The notes beneath the pieces were generated by a model. The model saw nothing but the letters and a program-made list of their open reading frames with translations. It searched no databases and was not told the origin of the DNA. A stretch of DNA of 64,000 nt, from NCBI RefSeq assembly GCF_040049295.1, contig NZ_JBDZDQ010000001.1, positions 682,001-746,000 of the forward strand, read 5' to 3'. Made by a program: the position numbers and the translations under genes. Below are positions 36,783 to 45,329 of the stretch, in pieces. Each line of letters begins with the position of its first letter. Within the stretch, counting starts at the first letter, position 1. This DNA comes from Sphingomonas sp. KR3-1 (GTDB lineage Bacteria; Pseudomonadota; Alphaproteobacteria; Sphingomonadales; Sphingomonadaceae).

Positions 36783-38876
36783 TTAAGCCAGCTTCGCCTT
36801 CACTTCGTCGGCCACATTCGGCGGCACTTCGTCGTAATGGCTGAACTGCATGCTGTACTGCGCACGGCCCTGGGTGAACGAGCGCAGCTGATTCACATAG
36901 CCGAACATGTTCGCCAGCGGGACCATCGCCTCGACCGTCTGCGCGTTGCCGCGGCTGTCGGTGCCCTGGATCTGGCCACGGCGGCTGTTGATGTCGCCGA
37001 TGACGTCACCGAGATAATCCTCGGGGGTGACGACTTCGACCTTCATCACCGGCTCGAGCAGCTTGATGCCGGACTTCTGGGCCGCTTCGCGCATCGCTGC
37101 ACGGGCGGTGATTTCGAAGGCCAGCGCCGACGAGTCGACGTCGTGGTACGCACCGTCATAGAGCAGCACTTCGAAGTCGATGATCGGGAAGCCGACCAGC
37201 GAACCGGTCTGCGCCGTCTCGCGGAAGCCCTTCTCGATCGCCGGGATATATTCCTTCGGAATATTGCCGCCCTTGACCTCGTCCTTGAAGACGAAGCCCG
37301 AACCGCGCTCGCCCGGGGTCAGCTTGACCTTGACGCGGCCGAACTGGCCGGTGCCGCCCGACTGCTTCTTGTGCGTGTAGTCGATGTCGACCGGCTTCGC
37401 GAGATACTCGCGATACGCCACCTGCGGCGCGCCGACATTGGCCTCGACCTTGAACTCGCGCTTCATGCGGTCGACCAGGATCTCGAGATGGAGCTCGCCC
37501 ATGCCCTTGATGATGGTCTGGCCCGATTCGTGATCGGTCGAGACGCGGAACGAGGGATCCTCGGCGGCCAGGCGGTTGAGGGCGATGCCCATCTTCTCCT
37601 GGTCGGCCTTGGTCTTCGGCTCCACCGACAGCTCGATCACCGGCTCCGGGAACTCCATGCGCTCCAGGATGATCGGGTTCGCCGTGTCGCACAGCGTGTC
37701 GCCGGTCGTGGTCTCCTTGAGGCCCGCGATCGCGACGATGTCGCCGGCGCGCGCCTCATCGATGTCCTCACGCGAGTTCGCGTGCATCAGGAGCATACGG
37801 CCGATCTTCTCCTTCTTGTCCTTCACCGAGTTCAGATACTGACCCTTGGTGAGGGTGCCCGAATAGATGCGGGCGAAGGTGAGCGAGCCGACGAACGGAT
37901 CGTTCATGATCTTGAAGGCGAGCAGCGAAAGCGGCGCCGAGTCCGAAGCCGGACGCGAATCCGGGGTCTCGCCGTCGAGCTTCACGCCCTGCACGTCGGG
38001 GATGTCCAGCGGCGAAGGCAGATAGTCGACAACGGCGTCGAGCAGCGGCTGCACGCCCTTGTTCTTGAACGCCGAGCCGCAGACGATCGGCACGAACGCC
38101 ATCTCGAGCGTACCCTTGCGGATCAGCTTCTTGAGGTCGGCGACCGACGGCTCGTTGCCCTCGAGATACGCTTCCATCAGCGCATCGTCCTGCTCGACGG
38201 CCATCTCGATCAGCTCGCTGCGATACTTGGCGGCCTTTTCCTTCAGGTCGTCAGGGATCTCGGCATATTCGAACTTCGCGCCCAGGCTCTCTTCGAGCCA
38301 GATGATCGCGCGGTTCTCGACCAGGTCGACCAGGCCCTTGAAGCCGCCTTCGATGCCGATCGGGAGATACAGCACGGCCGGGCGCGCGCCCAGGCGATCG
38401 ATGATCGAGTCGACGCAGAAATAGAAGTCGGCGCCGGTGCGATCGAGCTTGTTGACGAAGCACATGCGCGGCACGCCGTACTTGTCGGCCTGGCGCCACA
38501 CGGTCTCCGACTGCGGCTCCACGCCGGCAACGCCGTCGAAACAGGCAACCGCACCGTCGAGCACGCGCAGCGAACGCTCGACTTCGATCGTGAAGTCGAC
38601 GTGGCCGGGGGTGTCGATGATGTTGATCAGGTGCTCTTCACCCTTGCCCTCTTCCGCGCGCCACTTGCAGGTGGTCGCCGCCGAGGTGATGGTGATGCCA
38701 CGCTCCTGCTCCTGCTCCATCCAGTCCATCGTCGCGGTGCCTTCGTGCACTTCGCCGATCTTGTAGGACTTGCCGGTGTAGTAGAGGATGCGCTCGGTCG
38801 TCGTCGTCTTGCCGGCGTCGATGTGCGCCATGATGCCGATGTTGCGATAACGCTCGAGGGGATGGCTGCGGGCCAT
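36783..38876 (-). CDS. fusA: Elongation factor G
   Basis: Translocase GTPase moving tRNA and mRNA after peptide-bond formation. 697 residues; G1 AHIDAGKT at 17-24, [13 protein letters not shown]; domain IV and V complete to [17 protein letters not shown]. Fusidic-acid contact regions show no truncation. Third gene of the str operon, preceded by two hairpins after rpsG. Confidence 0.98.
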   Translation of the reverse strand: MARSHPLERYRNIGIMAHIDAGKTTTTERILYYTGKSYKIGEVHEGTATMDWMEQEQERGITITSAATTCKWRAEEGKGEEHLINIIDTPGHVDFTIEVERSLRVLDGAVACFDGVAGVEPQSETVWRQADKYGVPRMCFVNKLDRTGADFYFCVDSIIDRLGARPAVLYLPIGIEGGFKGLVDLVENRAIIWLEESLGAKFEYAEIPDDLKEKAAKYRSELIEMAVEQDDALMEAYLEGNEPSVADLKKLIRKGTLEMAFVPIVCGSAFKNKGVQPLLDAVVDYLPSPLDIPDVQGVKLDGETPDSRPASDSAPLSLLAFKIMNDPFVGSLTFARIYSGTLTKGQYLNSVKDKKEKIGRMLLMHANSREDIDEARAGDIVAIAGLKETTTGDTLCDTANPIILERMEFPEPVIELSVEPKTKADQEKMGIALNRLAAEDPSFRVSTDHESGQTIIKGMGELHLEILVDRMKREFKVEANVGAPQVAYREYLAKPVDIDYTHKKQSGGTGQFGRVKVKLTPGERGSGFVFKDEVKGGNIPKEYIPAIEKGFRETAQTGSLVGFPIIDFEVLLYDGAYHDVDSSALAFEITARAAMREAAQKSGIKLLEPVMKVEVVTPEDYLGDVIGDINSRRGQIQGTDSRGNAQTVEAMVPLANMFGYVNQLRSFTQGRAQYSMQFSHYDEVPPNVADEVKAKLA

Positions 38877-38898
38877 GACCTGGTTTCCTTAAGGATGT

Positions 38899-38969
38899 GG
38901 GGAGCCGGACGATCCGGCTCCCCGATATGTAGGAACGAAAATTTCCAGCGCCAGTCGTCCCGGCGCTGG
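38899..38969 (-). promoter_or_regulatory. Two hairpins in the rpsG-fusA gap
   Basis: GGGGAGCCGGA/TCCGGCTCCCC (38899-38909 with 38913-38923) and CCAGCGCC/GGCGCTGG (38945-38952 with 38962-38969). The latter is nearest rpsG and, on the minus strand, is followed by AAATTTTCGTT, so it is terminator-like and may attenuate fusA/tuf relative to rpsG. Confidence 0.6.
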
Positions 38970-38977
38970 AGAAAGAC

Positions 38978-39448
38978 TTACCAGCGGTAGTGGCTGAAGG
39001 CGCGGTTCGCTTCGGCCATGCGGTGGGTGTCTTCGCGCTTCTTCACTGCGTTGCCGCGGTTGTTCGAAGCGTCGAGCAGCTCGCCCGAGAGGCGGGCCGA
39101 CATGGTGTTCTCGCTGCGGTTGCGGGCCGAAGTGATCAGCCAGCGAATCGCAAGCGCCTGGGCACGCTCCGGACGAACCTCGACCGGAACCTGGTAGGTC
39201 GCACCGCCGACGCGGCGGCTGCGGACTTCGATGCCCGGCTTGATGTTGTTCAGCGCGTCATGGAACACACCGATCGGATCGCGCTTAGCGCGCGCTTCGA
39301 CGGTTTCCATGGCCGAATAGACGATGCCCTCGGCAACGGACTTCTTACCGTCCAGCATGACCGAGTTCATGAACTTCGAAAGGACGATATCACCGAATTT
39401 GGGATCCGGCAGGATTTCGCGCTTTTCTGGGCGACGACGACGAGCCAT
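38978..39448 (-). CDS. rpsG: 30S ribosomal protein S7 (uS7)
   Basis: Nucleates head assembly; represses the str operon in E. coli. 156 residues, [20 protein letters not shown] start, [20 protein letters not shown] helix and C-terminal [16 protein letters not shown]. 63 bp after rpsL. Confidence 0.98.
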   Translation of the reverse strand: MARRRRPEKREILPDPKFGDIVLSKFMNSVMLDGKKSVAEGIVYSAMETVEARAKRDPIGVFHDALNNIKPGIEVRSRRVGGATYQVPVEVRPERAQALAIRWLITSARNRSENTMSARLSGELLDASNNRGNAVKKREDTHRMAEANRAFSHYRW

Positions 39449-39511
39449 CTTGAATTTCCTTCTAAACCTTCAGCGTGTCCGGAACCCGTCCGGGGCTTAC
39501 TATGGCTGTGA

Positions 39512-39883
39512 TTACTTCGGACGCTTGGCGCCGTACTTCGAACGCGACTGGCGACGATCCTTGACGCCCTGCGTATCGAGCACGCCGCGCAGGACGTGGT
39601 AGCGAACGCCGGGAAGATCGCGGACACGGCCGCCGCGGATCAGCACAACCGAGTGCTCCTGAAGGTTGTGACCTTCGCCCGGGATGTAGCTGATGACTTC
39701 GCGCTGGTTGGTCAGGCGGACCTTCGCAACCTTGCGGAGCGCCGAGTTCGGCTTCTTCGGAGTCGTCGTGTAGACGCGGGTGCAGACGCCGCGCTTCTGC
39801 GGGTTCTGCTCCATCGCAGGGACCTTCGACTTGGTCTTCTGCAGTTCGCGGCCCTTGCGGACCAGCTGGTTAATCGTCGGCAT
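39512..39883 (-). CDS. rpsL: 30S ribosomal protein S12 (uS12) with Arg88
   Basis: Decoding-centre protein; 123 residues from ATG 39883 ([20 protein letters not shown]). TTPKKPNS holds Lys43, but the second streptomycin-sensitive position reads [10 protein letters not shown] with Arg88 (codon 39622-39620, CGC) where E. coli has Lys88. Substitution K88R is a classic streptomycin-resistance change, so intrinsic resistance is predicted. A GTG four codons upstream is a less likely start; the ATG lies 8 bp after a leader ORF and uses the AAGG/GAAGGG stretch as ribosome site. Confidence 0.98.
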   Translation of the reverse strand: MPTINQLVRKGRELQKTKSKVPAMEQNPQKRGVCTRVYTTTPKKPNSALRKVAKVRLTNQREVISYIPGEGHNLQEHSVVLIRGGRVRDLPGVRYHVLRGVLDTQGVKDRRQSRSKYGAKRPK

Positions 39884-39891
39884 GAAGCCCT

Positions 39892-39987
39892 TCACCTTAT
39901 GTTACCGGCGTGGCCGGCGGTTACTTTGCTGGAACCCTTGTTTGAGAATACGAAAAGGCCCCGGGTGTCCTCGACCCCCCGGGCCAT
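39892..39987 (-). CDS. Possible 31-residue leader ORF upstream of rpsL
   Basis: ATG 39987 preceded by GGAG at ideal spacing (GGAGACGCAATG); codons run [14 protein letters not shown] to GHAGNIR, TGA ending eight bases before rpsL. The reading frame overlaps the terminator-like hairpin at 39952-39985, so ribosome position could decide hairpin formation. No known homologue; the peptide itself need not matter. Confidence 0.45.
   Translation of the reverse strand: MARGVEDTRGLFVFSNKGSSKVTAGHAGNIR
39952..39985 (-). terminator. Terminator-like hairpin in the rpsL leader
   Basis: Minus strand GGCCCGGG then loop, CCCGGGGCC-type arm and TTTTCGTATT: G+C stem of about 8-9 bp plus T tract, located between the promoter (40066-40094) and rpsL. 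There is no upstream gene on this strand for it to terminate, so attenuation of the str operon is the natural reading (inference). Confidence 0.65.
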
Positions 39988-40065
39988 TGCGTCTCCAGCA
40001 ACGTTCAGCTCTTGCCCCAAAAGGAATCGCGACCGGACGTGCCGGTCCCTTGTGGAACGGGGGCG

Positions 40066-40094
40066 CCTATAGCGAGGGGGACCGGGCGGGTCAA
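40066..40094 (-). promoter_or_regulatory. Candidate promoter of the rpsL-rpsG-fusA-tuf operon
   Basis: Minus strand TTGACC (40094-40089), 17-bp spacer, TATAGG (40071-40066): the best promoter in the window. It gives a leader of about 175 nt before rpsL, with a GACCGG/CCGGTC hairpin near its 5' end. Confidence 0.8.
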
Positions 40095-40160
40095 CCGACT
40101 CGCCATAAGCCCGCGCGAGGATAACAGTGCGTCAACTTCCCGCGGCGTAGAGCGTGGGAG

Positions 40161-40715
40161 ATGGTTCGTTACGTATCCCGATTCAAGCCGCTCGCCGCCG
40201 CGCTCGCCGCGCTGCTGGCCACGCTCGCCCTCGGCCTGCCCGGCCCGCCGCTCGCCGGCGCCGCGCACCTGCTCGGCTGGGAGCTGTTCGGGCTGGCGAT
40301 CGTGGGCGGTGCCGGCGTGCTCGCCTGGCACCTCGCCCAGCTCACCGCGCTGCCGCCGGCGTCGCTCGCCCGGGCCGCGCTCCCTGCCGCGCTGGTACCG
40401 CTGGCGGTGTTTCCGCAGGTCGGCGCGCTCGCGCTGCTCGTTCCCGCGGCGCTGGCGCTCGCCCTGCCCCGCATCGACCGATTCGCCGCAGGCCTTACCC
40501 TGCTCGCCGCGCTGCTGGCACTTGCTCCCGGCGCGCTTGCCGGCAGTGCCGCCAGCGCAACAATGCTCGCCGCCGCGTGGCTTTGCCGTGCCCGCTGCCC
40601 CGCCGCCAACGACAATCCCTCTCTGGAACGCCTGTCCCGCTTTTGGCCGGTGCCTGTTCCTGCACGTTATGGTAGGCAAACAGCCGGAGATTCGGGGTTC
40701 GATTCTGGGGAGTAG
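40161..40715 (+). CDS. Membrane protein of unknown function upstream of bactofilin
   Basis: 184 residues, very Ala/Leu-rich, with about five hydrophobic helices (residues 10-27, 36-58, 68-85, 88-101 and 110-145). ATG 40161 has GGGAG immediately before it, closer than normal, so the start is uncertain. The stop is five bases before the bactofilin ATG, so the two are probably co-translated; a role in envelope or cell-shape functions with bactofilin is inferred from this coupling alone. No family recognised. Confidence 0.6.
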   Translation: MVRYVSRFKPLAAALAALLATLALGLPGPPLAGAAHLLGWELFGLAIVGGAGVLAWHLAQLTALPPASLARAALPAALVPLAVFPQVGALALLVPAALALALPRIDRFAAGLTLLAALLALAPGALAGSAASATMLAAAWLCRARCPAANDNPSLERLSRFWPVPVPARYGRQTAGDSGFDSGE

Positions 40716-40720
40716 CGTTA

Positions 40721-41212
40721 ATGTTCAAGGGCAATGATCGTGGTCGTGATCGCGACGAGCGTCCGGCGATGCCGCCGGCACCGCCGCAGCAGAGCGGCAG
40801 CACCGCCAAGCGTGGCATGTTCTCGGTGATCGGTCCGGACGTGACCATCACCGGCAACGTCACCGCCTCGGCAGACCTGCACATCGACGGCCGCATCGAA
40901 GGCGACGTCAATTGCGGCAGCCTGGCGCAGGGCGCCGACAGCCAGGTGTTCGGCAACGTCACCGCCGAGACCGCCCGCCTTGCCGGCGCGATCGAGGGCA
41001 CGGTGCGCGTGCGCATGCTCACCATCGAGCGTTCGGCGAAGATCACCGGCGACGTCGAATATGAGAACATCACGATCGAGAATGGCGGCCATATCGACGG
41101 CCGCCTGAAGCATATGAGCACCGTGCAGGCAGCGGCTGCACCTGCGGCACCCGCCGGCCCGCGCGCGGTCGAAGCGGCGCCCTCGCCCTTCGCGGCGGCG
41201 GCGAACGAATAG
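40721..41212 (+). CDS. Bactofilin (polymer-forming cytoskeletal protein)
   Basis: 163 residues: disordered N-terminus rich in Arg/Asp/Pro, then a right-handed beta-helix bactofilin core (about 33-125) with repeats such as VTITGNVTASADLHIDGRIE and DVNCGSLAQGADSQVFGNV, and an Ala/Pro-rich tail. Bactofilins self-assemble without nucleotides and localise peptidoglycan or stalk enzymes in alphaproteobacteria. A peptidase gene often neighbours them but none does here; the preceding membrane protein is the operon partner. Confidence 0.92.
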   Translation: MFKGNDRGRDRDERPAMPPAPPQQSGSTAKRGMFSVIGPDVTITGNVTASADLHIDGRIEGDVNCGSLAQGADSQVFGNVTAETARLAGAIEGTVRVRMLTIERSAKITGDVEYENITIENGGHIDGRLKHMSTVQAAAAPAAPAGPRAVEAAPSPFAAAANE

Positions 41213-41233
41213 GCTCTGGTCACCGGGAAGCCG

Positions 41234-41270
41234 AAAGGGCGCGTTCCTCACGGGGAGCGCGCCCTTTTCG
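41234..41270. terminator. Bactofilin terminator
   Basis: GGGCGCG (41237-41243) pairs with CGCGCCC (41258-41264), followed on the plus strand by TTTTCGTT; an AAA tract precedes the stem, so it also serves the convergent DUF4142 gene. Confidence 0.85.
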
Positions 41271-41870
41271 TTACAGGCTGCGCGCCTTGTCGAGATGCAT
41301 CTGCACGATCGGCGCGATCGTCGCGGCGAAGGCCTTGAGCTCGGGCACCGTGCCGGTCGCGGCATAATCCTGCACCGCCGCCAGCGTCTTCTCGTGCGCG
41401 ACCACCTGCTGCGCCTTGTAGGCGGTATCGAAATCGGCACCCGTAGCCTGGCGCAGCGTGGCGAGGTTCGCCTCCTGCTCGGCGCTGAGCCTGGGCGCGG
41501 GCGTGATCGCCGGGGTCGCGCTGGCGGCGGCGGCCTTGAGCTTGGCGGTCGAATCGGTGTGCGCGGTCACCATCATCCCGCCAAAGTCCTTGAGCGCCTG
41601 CGTGGTCGCCTTTTGCAGCGCGAGCTTGCCCGCGGCCACTTCATAGGCATCGCTGGCGCCCGCGGCGTCGGCAAAGGCCTGGCCGGTCGTCACCTCGGCC
41701 CCGGTCATCGCGTTGACCCCGGTGCCGGTCGCGTTGGCGTTGACGCTGTTCTCGGGGATCACCGTGTCGTTGGCGACGATGTTGTCGACCGTGGTGACCG
41801 GCTCGGAGCCGCCACAGGCGCCGAGCGCGAATGCCGGGCCCAGGCCGATTGCGAAGAAGTATCTGTGCAT
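41271..41870 (-). CDS. DUF4142-family exported protein
   Basis: 199 residues from ATG 41870. N-terminus MHRYFFAIGLGPAFALGACGG is a likely lipoprotein signal (LGAC, Cys19), then an Asn/Thr-rich linker, then a DUF4142 helical domain (about 65-195) with FADAAGASDAYEVAAGKLAL, DFGGMMVTAHTDSTAKLKAA and AYKAQQVVAHEKTLAAVQDY. DUF4142 proteins are ferritin-like four-helix envelope proteins of unknown function. Convergent with bactofilin. Confidence 0.85.
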   Translation of the reverse strand: MHRYFFAIGLGPAFALGACGGSEPVTTVDNIVANDTVIPENSVNANATGTGVNAMTGAEVTTGQAFADAAGASDAYEVAAGKLALQKATTQALKDFGGMMVTAHTDSTAKLKAAAASATPAITPAPRLSAEQEANLATLRQATGADFDTAYKAQQVVAHEKTLAAVQDYAATGTVPELKAFAATIAPIVQMHLDKARSL

Positions 41871-41968
41871 GCGGGCATTCCCTCTGTTTTGCAGAAAGGA
41901 ACGCGATCCTGGGGGCGCCGTTCCGGTTTCCATGCCACGATGCGGCGAATTGAACGGGGAGATGACCG

Positions 41969-42424
41969 ATGACCGACGGGACCGAAGCACGCGAAGGCGG
42001 CTGCCGCTGCGGCGCGCTGCGCTTCCGGCTGAGCGGCGCGCCCTTCCTCACCAGCGCCTGCCACTGCACCGGCTGCCAGAAGATGACCGGCAGCGCCTTC
42101 TCGCTGACTGTTACCGCGCCGGCCGAGGCCTTCGAGGTGCTGCAAGGCGAACCGGTAATCGGCGGGCTGCACGGGCCGGTCGCGCATCATTTCCACTGCG
42201 ACCGTTGCAAGAGCTGGGTGTTCACCCGCGCCGAGGGGATGGACTGGTTCGTCAACATCCGCACGACGATGCTCGATGCACCCGACCAGGAACCGCCCTT
42301 CCTCGAGACCTGGACCAGCGAGAAGCTCCCCTGGGCGGAGACGCGGGCCACGCGCAGCTATGAAGGCAATCCCGACTGGACTGACTGGGACGCACTGACG
42401 AAGGAATATGCGACGCGGGGCTAG
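41969..42424 (+). CDS. GFA-family zinc protein (glutathione-dependent formaldehyde-activating-like)
   Basis: 151 residues with the CENP-V/GFA zinc sites: CRCGALRF, CHCTGCQ and FHCDRCKSWVF. The family includes enzymes that speed S-hydroxymethylglutathione formation but most members are of unknown activity. ATG 41969 with GGGGAG seven bases upstream. Divergent from the DUF4142 gene and convergent with the DUF3140 gene. Confidence 0.88.
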   Translation: MTDGTEAREGGCRCGALRFRLSGAPFLTSACHCTGCQKMTGSAFSLTVTAPAEAFEVLQGEPVIGGLHGPVAHHFHCDRCKSWVFTRAEGMDWFVNIRTTMLDAPDQEPPFLETWTSEKLPWAETRATRSYEGNPDWTDWDALTKEYATRG

Positions 42425-42448
42425 CCCCGGTCGAGAATGGCCGCTCGC

Positions 42449-42766
42449 TCAATCCTTCAGCGGATCATGCCCCCAGTTCATCAGCGAATAGCGCCAGCGT
42501 GACGTGGGGATGCGGTATTCGTCGTGCGGCCCCTGCCCCCGATGCCGCGCGACGAAGCCGACCACCTTGCGCATATGGGCATAGTCGCCGCCGGCGAGAT
42601 CGGCCTTCTTCGTCCGCAATATGCCGACGATCCGCCGGCCCGAGGCATGGCCGACGCTTTCGCCGCCGTCGCGCTTGAAGCCGACCTTGCGGCTCTCCTC
42701 GGTCTCGAGCCATTCCTCGATCTCGGCCGGCGCCATGTTCACCGCGGCGTGGAACTTGCGCCACAC
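42449..42766 (-). CDS. DUF3140 family protein, start uncertain
   Basis: At least 105 residues: WRKFHAAVNMAPAEIEEWLE, ESVGHASGRRIVGILRTKKA and SRWRYSLMNWGHDPLKD match DUF3140, a small cytosolic family next to stress genes in many bacteria. The frame stays open upstream and encodes the family-like run RDDHEEV before GTG 42766, but contains no ATG or GTG before the next upstream stop, and GAGGA directly abuts GTG 42766. The start could be GTG 42766 or a rare codon upstream, or the original start has been lost. Confidence 0.7.
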   Translation of the reverse strand: MWRKFHAAVNMAPAEIEEWLETEESRKVGFKRDGGESVGHASGRRIVGILRTKKADLAGGDYAHMRKVVGFVARHRGQGPHDEYRIPTSRWRYSLMNWGHDPLKD

Positions 42767-43032
42767 TTCCTCATGATCGTCACGCTGGGCACCGGCTTCT
42801 CCATTTCGGGCTGCATTCCCATCCGCAACGGACCTCTCTCCGCTCAGTTTCCGCGCCGAATCAGATTATTATCGCCTTGTCGCCCGCGAGTCTGTTTCGC
42901 GTGCGGCCTGTCCACAGGCTTGAATCAGGAACCTTCACTCGGCCCATCCGCCGGGCGCTGCCGCACGTCTTCGACGGGCGGGGTCGCCTCCAGCGCGCGA
43001 CGCGGAGCGAGTGCAACGCGAAAGAGGCAATC

Positions 43033-43854
43033 ATGACCATCTATGCGACGCAGAACCAATGGGGCGGCAACAGCGCGCCCTGGCATGACGGCGGCCTGCT
43101 CAGCATCGGCAACCGCGCCGATCAGAACCCGATCGCCCTGCAGATCCAATCGGGCGACGGCGGCAAGAGCTTCACCGGCACGATGACCTATGAGGGCGAA
43201 GGCCCGATCGGCGTGCGCGCCACGCTGGTCACCACCAATTGCTACCAGGTGGAAAACCAGTGGGGCGGCAGCTCGGCGCCCTGGCACGATGCCGGGCTGT
43301 TCCTGCTCGGCGCGCGCAACGGGCAGAACGCGGTCGCCTTCGACCTCAAGTCGAGCGACGGCGGCAAGACGCTGACCGGCAGCATGACCTATGCCGGCGA
43401 AGGCCCGATCGGGGTCAAGGGATCGGTCTCCGGCGGCACGGGCTTCGATGCGACCAACCAGTGGGGCGGCAGCTCCGCACCTTGGCACCAGGGCGGCCTC
43501 TGGGTGCTCGGCTGCCGGCCCGAGCAGCCGGTCGCCGCGCTCGACATCACCAGCGCCGACAATGGCCGCACGCTCACCGGCTCGATGACCTATTCGGGCG
43601 AAGGCCCGATCGGCTTCAAGGCCACCCAGACCATGGCCGACACCTATAGCGTGCTCAACCAATGGGGCGGCGACCAGGCGCCCTGGCACGATGGCGGCAT
43701 CTGGGTGATCGGCTGCCGCGGCACGCAGGGCGTCGTCGCGGTCAAGGCAACCGGCAGCGGCAACGGGCTCTCGGGCACGATGACCTATGCCGGCGAAGGC
43801 CCGATCGGCCTGAACCTGGTCCCCGCGGTCACCGAGGCGCTCGCCCCCGCCTGA
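43033..43854 (+). CDS. Four-repeat OAA-family lectin
   Basis: 273 residues made of four tandem OAAH repeats of exactly 67 residues: NQWGG at 8, 75, 142 and 209, each followed by APWH, a strand-rich centre with LTGTMTY-type sequence, and GEGPIG. Matches Oscillatoria agardhii agglutinin in order and spacing; four-repeat members are known from Myxococcus (MBHA) and Burkholderia (BOA). Family members bind branched high-mannose glycans (alpha1-3/alpha1-6 mannose core), one site per repeat. No signal peptide, so cytoplasmic or non-classically released. ATG 43033 with AAAGAGG five bases upstream. Isolated, convergent with a membrane-protein gene. Confidence 0.95.
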   Translation: MTIYATQNQWGGNSAPWHDGGLLSIGNRADQNPIALQIQSGDGGKSFTGTMTYEGEGPIGVRATLVTTNCYQVENQWGGSSAPWHDAGLFLLGARNGQNAVAFDLKSSDGGKTLTGSMTYAGEGPIGVKGSVSGGTGFDATNQWGGSSAPWHQGGLWVLGCRPEQPVAALDITSADNGRTLTGSMTYSGEGPIGFKATQTMADTYSVLNQWGGDQAPWHDGGIWVIGCRGTQGVVAVKATGSGNGLSGTMTYAGEGPIGLNLVPAVTEALAPA

Positions 43855-43864
43855 CCGTGCGGCA

Positions 43865-43893
43865 GCCCGGCCGGGCCCCGAACCCGGCCGGGC
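43865..43893. terminator. Hairpin between lectin and membrane protein
   Basis: GCCCGGCCGGG (43865-43875) / CCCGGCCGGGC (43883-43893), a perfect 11-bp stem in the convergent gap; no strong T tract on either side. Confidence 0.5.
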
Positions 43894-43895
43894 AC

Positions 43896-45329
43896 TCAGG
43901 CGCCGTGCGGCGCGCCGACCAGATCCTCGTAATTGTCGCCCACCGCCGGCAGCAGCAGCCGTGCGGCAAACTCGCTCGCGCCGACCAGCAGCACCAGCGT
44001 CAGCGCGATCCGCGCGGCGCGGCGCGGCAGCGGGCGGGTGAGCAGCAGGATCGCGGCGAGCCAGGCCGCGAGCATCGACCAGAGATGATAACGCCAGTCG
44101 CTCGAGATGCTGACCAGCAGGAAGCTCGTCTCCAGCGCCGCGGCGGAAAGCGCGAGCGGCACCGCCAACGCATGCGCCGCGCTGCTCGCCGGCCGGGCCA
44201 GCGCGAGCACCGCCAGCGCCGCCGCCAGCGCGAGGATCGGCGCGCCGAGCGGCCCGTTGGCGAGCCAGCCGGCGAATTTGTCGAACGGCTCCGCTGCCTT
44301 GGCGGGCGAGCCGAGCCCGAGGTCGTTCGGCTCCGACCCCGCCTCGGGGATCGAGAGCGGGAAATGCCAGGGCACGAACCAGCGCATCGTCGCGTTCCAG
44401 TGCGCGATGCGGTGCGCGGCATAGGCGCCCGGATGCGCGCGGATCGCCCCGGTCCAGCCCGCGAAGATCGCGTGCGGCGATGTGCCGTCGAGCGCGTCCT
44501 GCACGAAGCCGCAGCGCTCGCCGCTGGAATAGGGGTCCCACAGGACCGAGGAGGAGCAGTGCAGCGCCTCGGCCTGCGCCCAGACCGCGCGCGGCAGCAG
44601 CGGGGCGGCATCGGGCCCGGCGCGGTGGGCGATGCCGGCCATGTCGAAGATCGGCTGGGTCGCCTCCACGCCGCTGGCATCGGCGCGCAGCAGGTGGTGG
44701 TTGATCGAAGGCGACACCGCCAGCACCGCCAGCGTCCCCGCCGCGATCAGCCCCAGGCGCACCGGCCAGCGGCGCCAGGTCCAGGGCACGAACAGCCCGG
44801 CGGCCAGCGGTGCCGCCGCGAACACCGCATTGGCGCGCACCAAAGTCGCGTAGACGAGCAGCAGCACCGCCGCGACCAGGTCGATCGGCCGCGGCTTCTG
44901 GCCGGTCAGCCTGCGCCAGCCGATGATGCCGGTGGCGGCGAGCAAGGCCGCGGCCATCTGCGCGTCCTTGAGCACCGCCGCCTGCCAGCCGAGGAACGGC
45001 GGCCACAGCCCCAGCGCCAGCACCGCGATCGCCGCGATACGCTTGCCTTCCCGGGCGAGCGCCGCCGCGATCAGCCCGAGCCCGAGCCAGTAGAGCCCGA
45101 TCTGCAGCACGAACATCGGCGCCTGGCCGGTCCAGCCGATGCCGTGGAACAGCGACCAGAGCCGCGCCATCGCCGGCGGGTGCCAGTCATAATAGCTGCC
45201 CGAGACGACCTGCTGATATTGCGCGACGCTGTCGTACATCGCGACGCCGGGCCAGAAGAACAGCAGCACCAGCGCGCAGAGCAGCGCCGCCGCCAGCGCT
45301 ACCCGCGCGTGCAGCGATACGCGGGTCAT
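43896..45329 (-). CDS. Polytopic membrane protein (possible GT-C glycosyltransferase)
   Basis: 477 residues with about ten hydrophobic helices and a large loop between about residues 195 and 325 (IFDMAGIAHRAGPDAAPLLP, SSVLWDPYSSGERCGF). The layout, with an early periplasmic segment (MYDSVAQYQQVVSGSYYDWH) and Trp/His-rich loops, recalls GT-C type sugar transferases, but no catalytic motif is conclusive. Overlaps the upstream gene by four bases (ATGA). Unknown function. Confidence 0.65.
   Translation of the reverse strand: MTRVSLHARVALAAALLCALVLLFFWPGVAMYDSVAQYQQVVSGSYYDWHPPAMARLWSLFHGIGWTGQAPMFVLQIGLYWLGLGLIAAALAREGKRIAAIAVLALGLWPPFLGWQAAVLKDAQMAAALLAATGIIGWRRLTGQKPRPIDLVAAVLLLVYATLVRANAVFAAAPLAAGLFVPWTWRRWPVRLGLIAAGTLAVLAVSPSINHHLLRADASGVEATQPIFDMAGIAHRAGPDAAPLLPRAVWAQAEALHCSSSVLWDPYSSGERCGFVQDALDGTSPHAIFAGWTGAIRAHPGAYAAHRIAHWNATMRWFVPWHFPLSIPEAGSEPNDLGLGSPAKAAEPFDKFAGWLANGPLGAPILALAAALAVLALARPASSAAHALAVPLALSAAALETSFLLVSISSDWRYHLWSMLAAWLAAILLLTRPLPRRAARIALTLVLLVGASEFAARLLLPAVGDNYEDLVGAPHGA

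Noticed and set aside
36837-38990. 717-codon open frame antisense to fusA
   Set aside because: Long only because EF-G codon use leaves the reverse frame open; no recognisable domain.
42925-45006. 693-codon frame antisense to the lectin and in another frame of the membrane gene
   Set aside because: Crosses two convergent real genes; the OAA repeats on the plus strand are unmistakable.
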